A stretch of DNA of 64,000 bases from Psococerastis gibbosa (GCA_963971405.1 OZ020487.1:41823039-41887038); one strand, 5' to 3'. Positions 10,700 through 21,745 are shown, counted from the stretch's first letter. Translations and numbers: made by a program. Notes: generated from the sequence alone by a model not told the origin.

Positions 10700-11047
10700 T
10701 TTATTTAACAAAGTTGGATTTACATTGCCTGCTGTGTTAATATTAATTAGAGGCATGGGCCTCACAGTCATCAAACAGTTAGGGGGAGCCCATTTTCAGG
10801 GGAAGGGGGTGACGTTTCGGAAGTGGGTGCTAATCCCATCATCAGGCTAATTCCAGAGACCGATGGTTTAGTCCTGATAAGAACTGATGGTTTTTGGACA
10901 ATTTACTCATCGCTCTTGTATTCTACTCTGAATTATTGAGTAAATTCAATCCCCTTGAGAATTCGAACTACCTTTAACCCGATTGCAATGCCAGCTCTCT
11001 GACCATGGCCCTCACCGGTTAATCTTGGGGTATTTGAAATTTATCTT
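10700..11047 (-). repeat. SINE-2 copy
   Basis: Reverse complement of the 6.9-kb SINE-2 over its full length, including AAATACCCCAAGATTAACC before box A and the tail with GCAATGTAAATCCAAC. The box regions are more decayed here. Confidence 0.75.
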
Positions 11048-11313
11048 CCAAATGAGAGCCCCCAGCCACTGCGTGTAGTAAAACCCATAATAACCAGCTA
11101 ATATTACCTCGCAAATGAGGTTCACAGACAATATACTGTATCCCAATTAATACTTCCTACCTGTTGGCTAAGTTACGCCTTCATAGTCATTTTCCCTTCA
11201 GTTGAATGAGTTAATTTTTAATCCATAGAATCTACTTAGTGTATGCATGACTGGATATTTTTAGTAGCCGATTCACTTTCTAGTATTTAGGAATACGAGT
11301 ACTTTGCCATAAT
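11048..11313. other. Spacer
   Basis: Nothing recognised. Confidence 0.5.
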
Positions 11314-11645
11314 AATCACTCAATTCATTATTACTCCGTGTCATACCCGCGTTAGGAACTTATCTTATCTTCAATAATCCAAGTTCATACCGTACGTATT
11401 ATGTGTATCACTCAATTCATTATTACTCCGCGTCTTACCCAAGTTAGGAACATAAGCCAATAACAATATATCTTATCTTATCTTTAATAATTCATGTGCC
11501 TACAGTACGTATTGTATGTATCACTCAATTCATTATTACTCGGCGTCTTACCCGAGTTAGGAACTTAAGCCAAAACAATATCTCTTATCTTATCTTAATC
11601 AGTCAATAATCTATGTGCATACAATACGTACTGTATGTATCAGTC
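11314..11645. repeat. Minisatellite, three units of about 92-121 bp
   Basis: TCACTCAATTCATTATTACT begins units at 11316, 11408 and 11521. Each is followed by CGTCTTACCC-like, TTAGGAAC, TATCTTATCTT and TACGTATT blocks. Confidence 0.85.
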
Positions 11646-11931
11646 ATAGGATAGAACTCGAGTTCTATGTTTAGGGGAGATGCGACATAGCACCCAAGGA
11701 TATTTTTTAGAATTTCTGGTACCCTTTTTTTCGACAATTCGGAGCTTCTGCCAATTGGAAAGAAGTCTTCGTACAACTAATCAGAGCGCGTCTTGCAGCC
11801 ACGACGGGATTTGTTGTTGTTGTTTGGAAGTGTCCAAGGTGTGCTGTGATTGGTCGAAGAAGACCCGGAAGGAGGTACCAGAAAATAAAAATAAGAAAAC
11901 ATAGCTGAAGTAATTCTGTACAAACTCACCT
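11646..11931. other. Spacer
   Basis: Nothing recognised. Confidence 0.5.
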
Positions 11932-12250
11932 GCAGCCTGATCGAGGCGATTATAATACCGGGGTTAAATAAATACACTAGGATTACAACTGTAAACAAAC
12001 AAATTTTGAATAGCACTTTCCATTATAAAATTATCTTGTTTACATTTTTAATACCAGGGGATTAAATAAGATCAGGCTGCTGCAGCCTGATCGAGGCGAA
12101 TATAATACCAGTATTTATTTAATCCCCTGGTAAAAAATGTAAACATGATAATTTTATAATGGAAAGTGCTATTCAAAATTTGTTTGTTTACAGTTAAAAT
12201 CCTAGGGTATTTATTTAACCCCGGCATTATAATCGCCTCGATCAGGCTGC
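11932..12250. mobile_element. Two MITE-C copies, head to head
   Basis: Copy one (11932-12080, lacking part of its 3' end) and copy two (12083-12250, opposite orientation) meet at GATCAGGCTGCTGCAGCC. Together they make a roughly 320-bp inverted repeat. CTG flanks the copies, as at 5.85 kb. Confidence 0.8.
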
Positions 12251-12861
12251 TGATATAGAACTCTAAAGATAACAAAACACTGAGGTTCTTGGGTTTCATA
12301 AATTAATGTATGTTTAATCATGTTTTAGAACATAGCCAGTGTTTCGTTATCGTGAATTCCTTGTTGTCGGACTGGTTGTAGTGTAGTGTAGTGTAGTCTA
12401 CATACTGCATATACCGTAATATATACTGTAGATACTGTATATCGTGCTTTATTTTGCGATATATTAGATTATAAATAAAATTGTAATAAACTTGTACTTA
12501 GGTCCATATACTCAACAGCCCCCCCCCCCGCCACACACCAATTTGCCTCACCTAATATCTACACTTAATACTATACATTGTTATATCCATTAATGGTGTG
12601 TGAAGGTCGCGTTTATAGTATTATTCTGTTGCTCAAAACACGTGTAAATTTGTCAGCTGCTAAACATACAGTATGAATAGGTACTTAGGTAATTATTCAA
12701 TGTTACAACCTAAAACTATGTTATTGCGAGTTAAGTCCTATTAGTACAACATAAAATTATGTACTAGTAGTCGTGTAATTATTAATTTTAACCTAAATAG
12801 ACCTTAGGTTAAAAAACAACCTTCTTAGAACATTATACATCTAGGCTAGAGTACTTACTTT
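12251..12861. other. AT-rich spacer with small repeats
   Basis: (GTAGT)n near 12378-12397, TACTGTATA-type runs at 12400-12440, and a C run near 12520-12529. No gene. Confidence 0.5.
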
Positions 12862-13500
12862 TTGCTTTCCAATTTATACGTAGTATAAGGAAAGCTTTGT
12901 GACGGTCGAAATGTTCGATTCCGAGATTTCAACGGATTTACACGTTTTGAGGTCCCAGGAACCCAAAAGAGTGGTTTTTACGAAATGTCTGTCTGTCTGT
13001 CTGTCTGTGCGTCGATTTCCGGGCAAACTACTCGGTTGATTTTGATGAAATTTGGCATGTAGGTTCACAAAAATCATACCTCGGGACAATTTTTATTTTA
13101 TTTTGGGCTAACTCAATTTGGGGGGGTTTTATTTTCAAAAAACTTAAAAAAAACGCCTAAAAAAATTATTTCCCAAAAACCGTTCCAACGATTTCTTTTA
13201 AATTCACATATATTGTAGTTGTTGTTAATGTTGATAAAATGCGGGGGGTCGCTTGCCCCTTGATAGTTTGCTTCTGAGGGTAAAAAAATAAAAATGACTA
13301 AATTTTAATGAAAAATAAATAAAAAATAATTTTTCTGCTACACCTTTCTATCGATGATTTCTACCTTCAGGTATGTTTTAGGTGTTAAATTAAGTAACGA
13401 AACCGGACAGGTTGCTTTCCCAAAAAAGTATTTGGTTTTGTACAAAAAAATGTTTTTGAAAAAATGATAGAAAATTCACGCTCAAATGCATTGCGTGCCC
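12862..13500 (+). repeat. R820 dispersed repeat, copy 1
   Basis: Starts GCTTTCCAATTTATACG and immediately TATAAGGAAAGC, an inverted pair. Then come a (TGTC)n run at 12987-13007, GATTTCCGGGCAAACTACTC and GGCATGTAGGTTCAC. Highly similar to 28.60-29.25 kb; a third, diverged copy is at 33.2 kb. No ORF. Class unknown. Confidence 0.75.
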
Positions 13501-13794
13501 TGCCTTAGCTTCTCCTGTGCGTCACGGGTTCTAATCTCATGCCATATCACTTGGTTTCTACATTGGTCTCTCAGTGTTACACCGCAGAATACTCTGAACA
13601 TTCACTAATATACATATTTACATATATATCTGGCCTAGAGTAACATGAAAAACTGAATCCGGGGAACTAAAACCCATGTTTTTATCGTATTTACCACTAC
13701 TCTACAGATTCTACTGTACTCGGCTTTGACTAGATACTCTAGAACTATTAGTCTATTCCATCTAGTCTATACATGGGTTAGGTGTACTAATGGG
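13501..13794. other. Spacer
   Basis: Nothing recognised. Confidence 0.5.
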
Positions 13795-13850
13795 CCGGCC
13801 GAAAGGCCCAAAATTCGCCCATATGGAAAATAAAGACAAATTTCTTTCCT
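13795..13850 (+). repeat. Retroposon-6, 3' part
   Basis: GGCCGAAAGGCCCAAAATTC then CATATGGAAAATAAAGACAA and a CTTTC tail. AATAAAG may serve as a polyadenylation-type signal. Confidence 0.65.
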
Positions 13851-13980
13851 TTTATAATTTTATATGATTCTCAACAACATATATTGTTAGGAATCAGGTT
13901 TGCACAGCTACACAACTACTGAACTGAACATTTCTGTGAGCTTTAATTTTACGGATTAGAGAATTGGACGTTTGTGAATT

Positions 13981-14092
13981 GAAAGAAAGAAAGAAAGAAA
14001 TAAAGAAGAAAGTAAATTGTCTTTATTTTCCATGGAGGCGAATTTTGGGCCTTACGGCCCACTCTTACAATTAACCCATTAAGGCGTACTTC
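13981..14092 (-). repeat. Retroposon-6 copy, opposite orientation
   Basis: On the minus strand it ends ...GAAAATAAAGACAATTTAC then (CTTT)n. Tail faces the copy at 13795-13850, so the pair forms an inverted repeat with a roughly 130-bp gap. Confidence 0.65.
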
Positions 14093-14745
14093 AGTAACCA
14101 GCCACTAGTTACGCGATAATTGTAGGCTAATTAATGCATACCATACAATCTCAATGTCGCCAATGACCTATGCAATTAATAATTAATGTTCATAAATCTG
14201 CCTAACTCTCCGTACCTGGCATATACGTCCAAGGCTGAAGCTGACCATTGCAGGAAGCCAGTAACTGCGACATGATCTGTTGGCTAATTTTTTAGACACT
14301 TAACTGTCGTTCTATATCGTTAGTCCGCGATTTCCTCGCTTTCTTCCGTGTCGCTATTTATATATTGAGTGCTCTACAAAAATTGCATTCGGTGCACGTA
14401 GTAGCCTACACGTGTTGTTAGTGGTAAGCCTACGCGTACACTCGCGCTTATTGGTGGGGTTTGCAGTCAATGGTCTGGAACAGTCCAGTTTGTTGAGTCG
14501 TAGAGAAATAGAGTGAGAAATGGAAGGTCGAAGTTCGAGGCTCAATATGAGTAGAAAAATTGTATAAAGTACCAAACGGGGGTACCTTATTCCTTCATCG
14601 GTATTAGAAAAACGCGCAAAAAACGCGCCTGCATAAGGGCACCAAATTTTAATGTGTATTTGTTGGTGCATTCTGTATCTATCTCACATACGGGCATTGA
14701 AACATCCTGTAGCTGTCAATGCATGGCTTTGTACGGTCTGTTGAA
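14093..14745. other. Spacer
   Basis: A 105-codon minus frame at 14354-14671 shows no recognisable motif. Confidence 0.4.
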
Positions 14746-14801
14746 GGATGAAGAACCAGTAGAATCCAGGCTGATAGGCCGTGGTAGAAATGAAAGCGAA
14801 C

Positions 14802-14846
14802 TTCCAAACGTTTCGTCAACATCTGCGGTCGACATCTACAGTGGAA
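14802..14846 (-). ncRNA. Hammerhead-like ribozyme motif
   Basis: On the minus strand: stem I TTCCA, core CTGTAGA, one extra T, stem II GTCGAC / GTTGAC (one G-T pair), GAA, self-complementary ACGT, then T, and stem I partner TGGAA. Stem I is five Watson-Crick pairs. Departures from the canonical type: A6 is U, there is an extra U before stem II, and stem III is minimal. Probably inactive as it stands. Confidence 0.5.
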
Positions 14847-14918
14847 CTGCGCAGACTTCTATGATTGTATCTCGGAGGCTCAGCAGCGACTGTCATAAAA
14901 TCTTAGAAGTCTACGCAG

Positions 14919-14963
14919 TTTCACTGAAGATGTCGACCGCAGATGTTGACGAAACATTTGGAA
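14919..14963 (+). ncRNA. Hammerhead-like ribozyme motif
   Basis: Stem I TTTCA, core CTGAAGA (fits C-U-G-A-N-G-A), extra T, stem II GTCGAC / GTTGAC with a 7-base loop, GAA, ACAT, T, then TGGAA pairing back to stem I (one G-U). It is the other arm of P2. Stem III is very short, so activity would probably need a dimer, as known for Penelope-type hammerheads. Confidence 0.55.
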
Positions 14964-15018
14964 GTTAGCTTTCATTACGACCACGGTCTATCAGCCCGTA
15001 TTTTACTGGTTCTTCATT

Positions 15019-15239
15019 CGACTCCGGCCGTGAAAGCCTTTGCTGTTACTTTGTACGGTCTGTGCTAGAAGAGTGCTGAATAACCAGCGCGCCGAAGACA
15101 GATACACAGAATGCGCCAACCATTACCCATTAAATTTCGGTGCCCGTAGGTAGGTGCCTGGAGCAACGGACAGGATCCTCTACCTTTCCTCAAAGGTAAC
15201 AGAGGTGACAGGAAAGACAGGCGAAGGACAGGCAAGGCC
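15019..15239. other. Spacer
   Basis: Mostly unrecognised. The part from about 15095 may be the start of the SINE-5 copy. Confidence 0.35.
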
Positions 15240-15538
15240 TCGAAAAACCCTTATCTGAACCTCCTCGTGATGAAGATGGAAGCGCGTAATGGCAATTGAA
15301 CAGATAGGGTACCGAGTTTGAGACGGGATAAGAAAAAAAAAGTATTTTTTCTGCAGGACCCTCTTTTGTCCTGTGGTTGGGAAACTGACCCCATAGGTGG
15401 AGGAACTAAATGAAGACTCAACGGCATAAGATGCAGAAGGCAACGGGAAACCACTGTATTACAATAACCTAGTATAATAATCATGACATCAATTGCCATG
15501 ATGACCACCCACTTTCAATAGAACTTAGAAGAGGCGCT
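15240..15538 (+). repeat. SINE-5 with LINE-A tail
   Basis: Shares GATGGAAGCGCGTAAT, GCATAAG-ATGCAGAAG, CAACGGGAAACCACTG and CATTACAAT-type blocks with 21.1 and 52.4 kb. Its last 60 bp (CAATTGCCATGATGA... to GAAGAGGCGCTTGAAGAAG) are the 3' end of LINE-A. The GAA array follows directly. Confidence 0.7.
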
Positions 15539-15840
15539 TGAAGAAGAAGAAGAAGAAGAAGAAGAAGAAGAAGAAGAAGAAGAAGAAGAAGAAGAAGAAG
15601 AAGAAGAAGAAGAAGAAGAAGAAGAAGAAGAAGAAGAAGAAGAAGAAGAAGAAGAAGAAGAAGAAGAAGAAGAAGAAGAAGAAGAAGAAGAAGAAGAAGA
15701 AGAAGAAGAAGAAGAAGAAGAAGAAGCAGCAGAAGAAGAAGAAGAAGAAGAAGAAGAAGAAGAAGCAGCAGAAGAAGCAGAAGAAGAAGAAGAAGAAGAA
15801 GAAGAAGCAGCAGAAGAAGCAGAAGAAGCAGAAGAAGAAG

Positions 15841-15870
<30 letters not shown>
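15539..15870. repeat. (GAA)n microsatellite, about 330 bp
   Basis: Nearly uninterrupted GAA to 15725, then GAA with scattered GCA triplets. It grows out of the GAAGAAG tail of SINE-5/LINE-A. Poly-Lys, poly-Ser and poly-Leu frames here are artefacts. Confidence 0.95.
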
Positions 15871-15871
<1 letters not shown>

Positions 15872-15939
15872 TCCAAAGTTGAACCCAACAAAATCCTGCA
15901 AACTATAGAGATTGTGTTATGCATATGAATTGAGATTCC

Positions 15940-16060
15940 CTTGACACCCTGAAGGGGGTACTGGATGGATATAAGGGGCGGGGCAGGGGGTTCCCTCCAA
16001 TTAAATTGATTTGTTCTATTTTGACCGAAAACTACCCCCCTCCCCCCAAAAAAATGAGCT
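15940..16060. mobile_element. G/C-rich hAT-like fragment
   Basis: GGGGTACTGGATGGATATAA with GGGG runs, then TTCTATTTTGACC and ACTACCCCCC before AAAAAAATGAGCTGG. Same layout as 32.17-32.32 kb. Confidence 0.5.
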
Positions 16061-16754
16061 GGGGTACTAACAAGGTAGATAAAGAAGAAAAAGGAATCGG
16101 AATAATATGTTTCCATTACAATATGTTTCCCTTACTTACCAATTTTATTTTTGGATCTTAAGACCTAATTTCCGTGAACTATAAGGAGAGAAAGAGCTCT
16201 GGCGCGTTTTCAACTTTGACTCGTAACTTTCTTCCGAGGTACCACCTCCGTAATAATTTCAAAGGTCAATCGTCAGGATCTGCCACAACACTTCCGATGA
16301 CTCGAGCACACAACTCGAGGATTACCTCAGGTTGCCTTAGGTTCTGGTTTTCCTTTTGTTTAAACTTCCATGTCTATAACCGAGAATAGCGCCGGTATAC
16401 TGCGTATACACTATCTGCGATACAAGTCCATTGAGCTATTGCGGATAATAGTTCGTATTTTACTCCTCACTACTTATGAAAACCACTTTTGCTTTCTTCT
16501 TTTTTATAACTCATCCTTGAAGATTTCTAGTTACTTTGTCCATTTGCCAGCTATTTGGATGCATCTCTACTCGCATGCACATTATCAATAATGCTTCCAG
16601 TGAAGGGTTAACCATTCGGAGGGGAAATTGTTTGCTTACGTTTGTAAGTTGGAAGTTCGTATGATGTTGGAGCGTCAAGCACATCCGAGATGATGACTGG
16701 AGGAGACTTGGTGAGCATGCCATCATGGGCTGTAGAGGCAGAGTAAGTAGAAGA
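16061..16754. other. Spacer
   Basis: Nothing recognised. Confidence 0.5.
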
Positions 16755-16970
16755 AGAAGATGATGAAGATGATGATGAAGAAGGAGAAGCAAAAGAAGAA
16801 GAAGAAGAAGCAAAAGAAGAAGATGCTGATGAAGAAGAAGCAAAAGAAGAAGATGCTGATGAAGAAGATGCTGATGAAGAGGAAGAAGAAGAAGACGATG
16901 CTGATGAAGAAGAAGATGATGATGATGAAACAGAAGAAGAAGTATAAGAAGGAGAAGCTGAAGAAGAAGA
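16755..16970. repeat. GAA/GAT/GCA compound low-complexity tract
   Basis: Interrupted GAAGAAGA, GATGATGA and GAAGCAAAAG units. Both-strand open frames are compositional. Confidence 0.9.
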
Positions 16971-17805
16971 TTATTGTTTCGGTAGCCACAGCTGTGTCCA
17001 TAATAAATTTAGCCCTGGGAAACCCCATATCAGATTCATTTAAGTCAAGTTTACATGATAAAACTCCGTAATAAAATCTTGCGAATTTGACCCGTTTCGT
17101 TCTCCGGCACACCCATAAAACTTGTGGTCCACCTATTAATCTACTTTTGGTGACATAACCCGTATCTGTCATACTTAATTTTTACAGCTTACTATAAGGT
17201 ACCTATAGTGCCTATAAAGAGTACAAAATAAAATGTTTAAAAGTTACTGTAATACCTGTTTTAGTATTAGTAGATGTTTCATTTGATTACATGGTTTGGA
17301 GTTATATAGCAAAACTACGCGGAGTTGACCCATATGTGGCAGCAGAAAATTCGCAGTATGTCGAGCATAGTGTGCAAGTATTACGCGAATTATGCGATGT
17401 GTGCTTTCGTAAATATCATATTTTGTAAGATGACGGTTGATCGTGCACAGCACAGCACAGCAAGCCTTAGTCAACTTAGTGTGATTTTTCTGCTATGACG
17501 TTTGGGCCAACTCAGCGTAGTTTTACTATAGTTTACATATCACTGAAAATCGCTTTCGCAGAATAATATTTATCGTCTATATTAGTCCAAATACCATTGC
17601 GGTTTTATTGTCTATTGTGTCCTTATTATTATTTTAATGTACGCAGACCCTGCCAACGACTCCGTTGATTTTCGGATGTTATTCTTCCATTATTTTAGGT
17701 CCGTTAACAAATTCGGACAAATGAGAATGGAAAGTATCCTTAGTGGCTTACGACCCAAATAATTTCATCATAGCAAACCCTTTAGTAACCTCTGTCAGGA
17801 CATGC
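16971..17805. other. Spacer
   Basis: Nothing recognised. Confidence 0.5.
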
Positions 17806-18010
17806 AGAGTAGTGGTACGGACTCTGCTGACTTTCACCCGAAAGGTGGTTGGTTCGAGCCCCACACTGGGTACATTTCCTGACCATGCTTCGGAGGGCAT
17901 GTAAAGCAGGCGGTCCCGGGGCTTCCTAGTTGTGTGTATGATAGGGCGTTACAGCCCTAACTCCTCTAGGTTGGCATAGTAATAGAACAAAACAAAGTCC
18001 TTATTTATTC
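17806..18010 (+). repeat. SINE-1, tRNA-derived
   Basis: Box A TAGTGGTACGG (17810-17820) and box B GGTTCGAGCCC (17851-17861), then CTTCGGAGGGCATGTAAAGC and a tail near GTCCTTATTTATT. Also at 20.1, 25.2, 28.2, 35.86 and 46.4 kb and at 18.94 kb. Confidence 0.8.
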
Positions 18011-18918
18011 ACATTCAGCCAGAATGATATTTCTTATTTGCATACGCAGTTTTAGCCTTCGCTAACTAACTAAATGTTACTATGTTACTATAACCAATTG
18101 TGAATTGTTATTGAAGAGGACCTTGGTTAATAATGGCGACACTTTGTTCATACATGACTTCGCGGTCTCAAATGTAAACAAAGAACAATAGAATAATTTG
18201 GGAAATTACTATCATAAGAGTACACCGTAGTCCGTATAGGGTAACCTATCAGATAACTTCCCGGCTGCTGATTTATTTTACAAAGGGTGTAGACCAGTGG
18301 GGAGAGATTGAAACAAGAACGGGAAAGGTGGAGGTTCGATACACAACTCTAATGGTTCCTTATTTCCATCGGAATTGGTTTATTTTCCATTTATACTGTA
18401 TAACATACAATTTATAACCCCACACTGCCCTTTCCACTGTCAATTCATATAAAACCTTTATAATAAGGTATGCATTAGTCAGAATTATGTCACAAGTGAC
18501 CACGATTTTATTACACATTCTCATGGGCGTGTCAACAGGTAAGACAGCAGGCAGGTCGCAATGAGTTGTTCGAATTCGCAAGACTTCATACCTGCCATGT
18601 CCATTGGGTTAATTTTTATCTATTATTTTATATTACAGTATATCCGCGTGCCCTTTGAAATGGGGTCATTGTCTCCTTATAAGGGAGTACAATAGCCTAC
18701 TGGTTTTACTGTCTGTCTGACTTATCGAGACCGCCGTCTTGCTGGGCTTCGACATAAGAATTTAATCATTCATGTCTTGAGCCACTATTAACCTTCGGAC
18801 AATAAACTGTATGATAGGTAGTAAATGCCCTAAACGTCAAGGACTTTTGTAATATATATTGTGTTGTATTGTATTATAAGGTACCTACTGAGCTTTTTTT
18901 CTTCATATTTAGGTGTAC
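18011..18918. other. AT-rich spacer
   Basis: Nothing recognised. Confidence 0.5.
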
Positions 18919-19022
18919 GTTTTAAATAAATAAATAAATAAATAATGACTTTTTGTAGTGTTGCTAAGCCAACCAAGCCGAGCTAAAGCTATACAGCGTT
19001 ATCTTACACTCAACTTGCCGCA
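18919..19022 (-). repeat. SINE-1 3' fragment with (AAAT)n
   Basis: (AAATA)n then TGACTTTTTGTAGTG...CTAAGCCAACCAAGCCGAG and CTTACACTCAACTTG, the reversed SINE-1 tail. A CACTCAACTTGCCG unit repeats three times at its edge. Confidence 0.6.
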
Positions 19023-19290
19023 CTCAACTTGCCGCATTCAACTTGCCGCAGGATTTTCAGCCAGGATGTACTTCTGCTGCTGGGAGTCCTCAGTCCTTCT
19101 GTCTTCCCTTGGATTATAACATACAGAAGGCGATACTTTTCGCAGTATGTTAGTTTCCGTTTCTTAACCGTCAGCAGCAACTCGGCTTCTGTATCCATTC
19201 GCTTCAGGACCTCAGCATTAGGGACACCATCTCTCCATGATATGCACAGCATTCTTCTGTATACCCACATTTCAGCTGCAGCTGGGTGGC
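19023..19290 (-). pseudogene. LINE-A reverse transcriptase C-terminus
   Basis: The frame at 19010-19270 reads MWVYRRMLCISWRDGVPNAE...VLKRMDTEAELLLTVKKRK, then YCEKYRLL and SWLKILRQVE. This is the conserved end of a widespread arthropod endonuclease-RT element. It lacks the LGHV block and the IAMMIANLR end, so it is truncated and decayed. Confidence 0.75.
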
Positions 19291-20079
19291 TACCCTTAAT
19301 ACAATTGATTACTATCTAGGCCTATGGATATATTGTAGGCTACATTAAAAATCAAGGCTGATACTTGTAGCATAAGCCAGTCAACACGCACTTATCTATT
19401 GTACTGCACACGTATAAGGCAAAGAAAATTACTTTAGTTCACAATTTGCGCTAAAAAAAATGCATTCCCATATAAAAAAAAAAACTTATGCTTTGATTGT
19501 GAAGTGTTTTCCTCATTAGATAGCATTGAATATTATATTGTTGACCTCGCTGGTAGTGCTTATTAGTCAGTGTATTAAAGCTCGAGTTTTTTACAACCTT
19601 AAAAGGAGCAGTAGCTTTTTAGGGCAACTGTTTTAAAAATTTGTCTTCTTCCACGTTTAATTCAACTCACATCCATTTCAGTACCACAGCACTACATTGT
19701 ACATTTGTTTGATCAGTATTATCTGATTCTGAGACAATCAGGCGCATGGTAGTTACCCTTAAGCATAATATCCTTTTTTGCACTGAAGATTAAAACTTCA
19801 GTGAGAATACTGCTGTATGCGGTTGCATGGAGTTTGAAACTATGAGTTTTAGAATTTTATTTGTAACTGTGTATTAGTTTGCAGATTGAACGCCTATTGT
19901 TTTCATTGTTATGACTCAATACAGATATATTCTATTAAATTTTATTCTAACTAAATTTCGCGTGAATAAAAATATGGGCTATATTTTCCAAAGACCTTTA
20001 ATTGTCTTTAAAGACAATTATGACATAAAAAAATTACCGATTCATGGGTACACAAGTTACAATGAAGAGGTACCTAATT
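19291..20079. other. AT-rich spacer
   Basis: Nothing recognised. Confidence 0.5.
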
Positions 20080-20295
20080 CAGCGATGATTGCAGTGGTTC
20101 CAATTCTGACAATTTCCCGAAAGGTTTTTTATTCACGTCCCGCAATTGATACATTTTCTGCCCATTTTTTGGGGGGGATTTAAATCAGGTAGTCGAGTTT
20201 TCCTATTTGAGAGGGCTTAAAAGCCTTAACCCCACTAGCTAGACTTTGTAATAGAGCAAAAAGTCAAATAAAATAAAATAAAATAAAGTAAAATA
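20080..20295 (+). repeat. SINE-1, degenerate copy
   Basis: TTCCCGAAAGGTT, ATACATTTTCTGCCC and GAGAGGGCTTAAAAGCC match SINE-1 in order, ending in (AAATA)n. Box B is lost. Confidence 0.55.
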
Positions 20296-20747
20296 GGTTA
20301 GCCGGTATAGTACAGCCCTTCGGGGCTAAAGCTCAACTATTATACAGACGTTTTTCATTTAATTTAATTATTTATTTATAAAAATTAACCGCTTTCATTG
20401 AGAATCACAGGGACTCTCTTACATAGCTTCTGTAACAATCCTCTCACTATGATTGTATGCTAATACGGAGATAGCTCTCGTTTCATTAACAGAGAAATTA
20501 CTTTCGATTGCTCGTAACTCTGATTCGTTGACGCCTTTGTTGTGGACTTTACGGTACCTACATACCTATACCATATGTTACTGCTCCTATGTACAATATG
20601 AATGGATTAGATCGACCTAGAGGAACCCGACGAGGTCCGGAATAGCTTAGTTTGTAGAGAACTAAGTTCCGAAGCGAATGGTCGAGATTTCGGAACTCGC
20701 CGTGAAAGCAAAATTTTCCACCAAGCTTGGATCCACCCAAACCTACG
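20296..20747. other. Spacer
   Basis: Nothing recognised. Confidence 0.5.
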
Positions 20748-21095
20748 TCTTCTTCTTCTTTATATGCCGCTTCTACCGAAAATTGGCGATAATCATGGCA
20801 ATGTAGTCCTTGGAGACAGCTGCTCCGAAAAGGGAAGTTGTGCTCTTGCCAAACCACTGCCGCAGGTTTTTCAGACAGGACGTTTTTCTTCTGCCGGGAA
20901 CCCTCTTCCCTTGGATTATAACATGCGATATAAGGCGATATTTTACGGTCCACATCACATGGCCAGTGTAGGCCTGTGTTAGTTCCTGTTTCTTAACCAC
21001 CTCCAGCAACTCGGCTTATGTATTCATTCGCCTCTGAACCTCAGACTTCCCCAAGATATGCTCTGCATTCTTCTGTATGTCCACATTCCACATTG
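20748..21095 (-). pseudogene. LINE-A RT C-terminus, longest 3' copy
   Basis: Minus-strand pieces in order: MWNVDIQKNAEHILGKSEVQ, LLEVVKKQELTQAYTGHVM, KYRLISHVIIQGKR, SCLKNLRQWFGKSTTSLFGA, then IAMIIANFR and stop, followed by the GAAGAAGAAG tail at 20748. Frame changes between the first two blocks mark it as dead. It shows that this family's 3' UTR is only a few dozen bases plus GAA. Confidence 0.8.
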
Positions 21096-21385
21096 AACGT
21101 GGTGAAGATGGAAGCGCGTAATAGCGACTGAACAGATAAGGGGCCGAGTTTGAGCCGGGAAAAGTGAAAAACTGTGTTTTCCGCGCAGGACACGCTTTTA
21201 TCCTGGGGTTAGGCAACTGGCCCCAAAGGCAGAGAAACTCAATGAAGAGTTAACGGCATAAGGATGCAGAAGACAACGGGAAACCACTGCATTACAATTC
21301 TCTATTATAATCATCATGGCTACATTTGCCATGATGATCGCCAATCTCCGATAGAAGAGACATTAGAAAAAGGAGAAGAAGAAGA
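21096..21385 (+). repeat. SINE-5 with LINE-A tail
   Basis: Same body as 15.24 kb (GATGGAAGCGCGTAAT, CAACGGGAAACCACTGC), ending ATGATGATCGCCAATCTCCG and an AGAAGAAGAAG tail. It abuts the oppositely oriented LINE-A at 21095. Confidence 0.75.
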
Positions 21386-21403
21386 ATGCATTTTACATTT
21401 TCC

Positions 21404-21745
21404 CAGCGCCAACGGCCTTACCATGTTGATTCCATGAGAGCAGAACATGTTTCAAACTGCGGCAAACTTGGTAGTGTGTACAGCGTTGGCAGGGGAACAT
21501 GGTGGCGTGGCGAGTCCTGGTCATCTCCGACTTAATCGTATGACTTTACCATGTTTCACAAGTGGTTCGGAATCCACTATAATCAGAAGGTCCACCCTGT
21601 CAGTCAACTCCCCTTTCCTCCGAGGTGAAGGATTCTGCCCTTAGGGTGCCTCATGTTAACAAACAGACTCACTCTCCCCCGCCAGGCTGACAGGGTTGCT
21701 TAAAGCAGAAATGCGGAAAGCAGGCGTTGGAAACAACAACAAACA
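21404..21745 (+). repeat. R350, near full-length
   Basis: Starts CCAGCGCCAACGGCC, contains GTGGTTCGGAATCCACT and CCAGGCTGACAGGGTTGC, ends GCAGGCGTTGGAAAC. The ends share a short inverted CCAACG. Confidence 0.8.

Larger units (their letters stand above)
14746..15018. mobile_element. P2 palindromic repeat with two hammerhead-like motifs
   Basis: Outer arms GAAGAACCAGTAGAATCC...(about 14750) and its complement ending near 15015. The arms continue through GGCTGATAGGCCGTGG, CTTCCAAACGTTTCGTC and a CAGACTTCTA / TAGAAGTCT inner pair. Each arm carries one motif (separate entries). Related sequences are at 34.8, 49.8 and 50.95 kb. No RT is visible. Likely non-autonomous, possibly Penelope-related (inference). 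Confidence 0.65.

Noticed and set aside
15481-16116. 211-codon minus-strand frame, plus poly-Lys and poly-Ser frames in the same place
   Set aside because: They are translations of the GAA microsatellite in different frames, not genes.
16723-17172. 149-codon minus-strand frame
   Set aside because: Driven by the GAA/GAT low-complexity tract; Phe/Ile-rich with no domain.
17806-17880. Functional tRNA gene from box A and box B
   Set aside because: No closed cloverleaf, and the sequence recurs with the same non-tRNA body at several loci, so it is a SINE.
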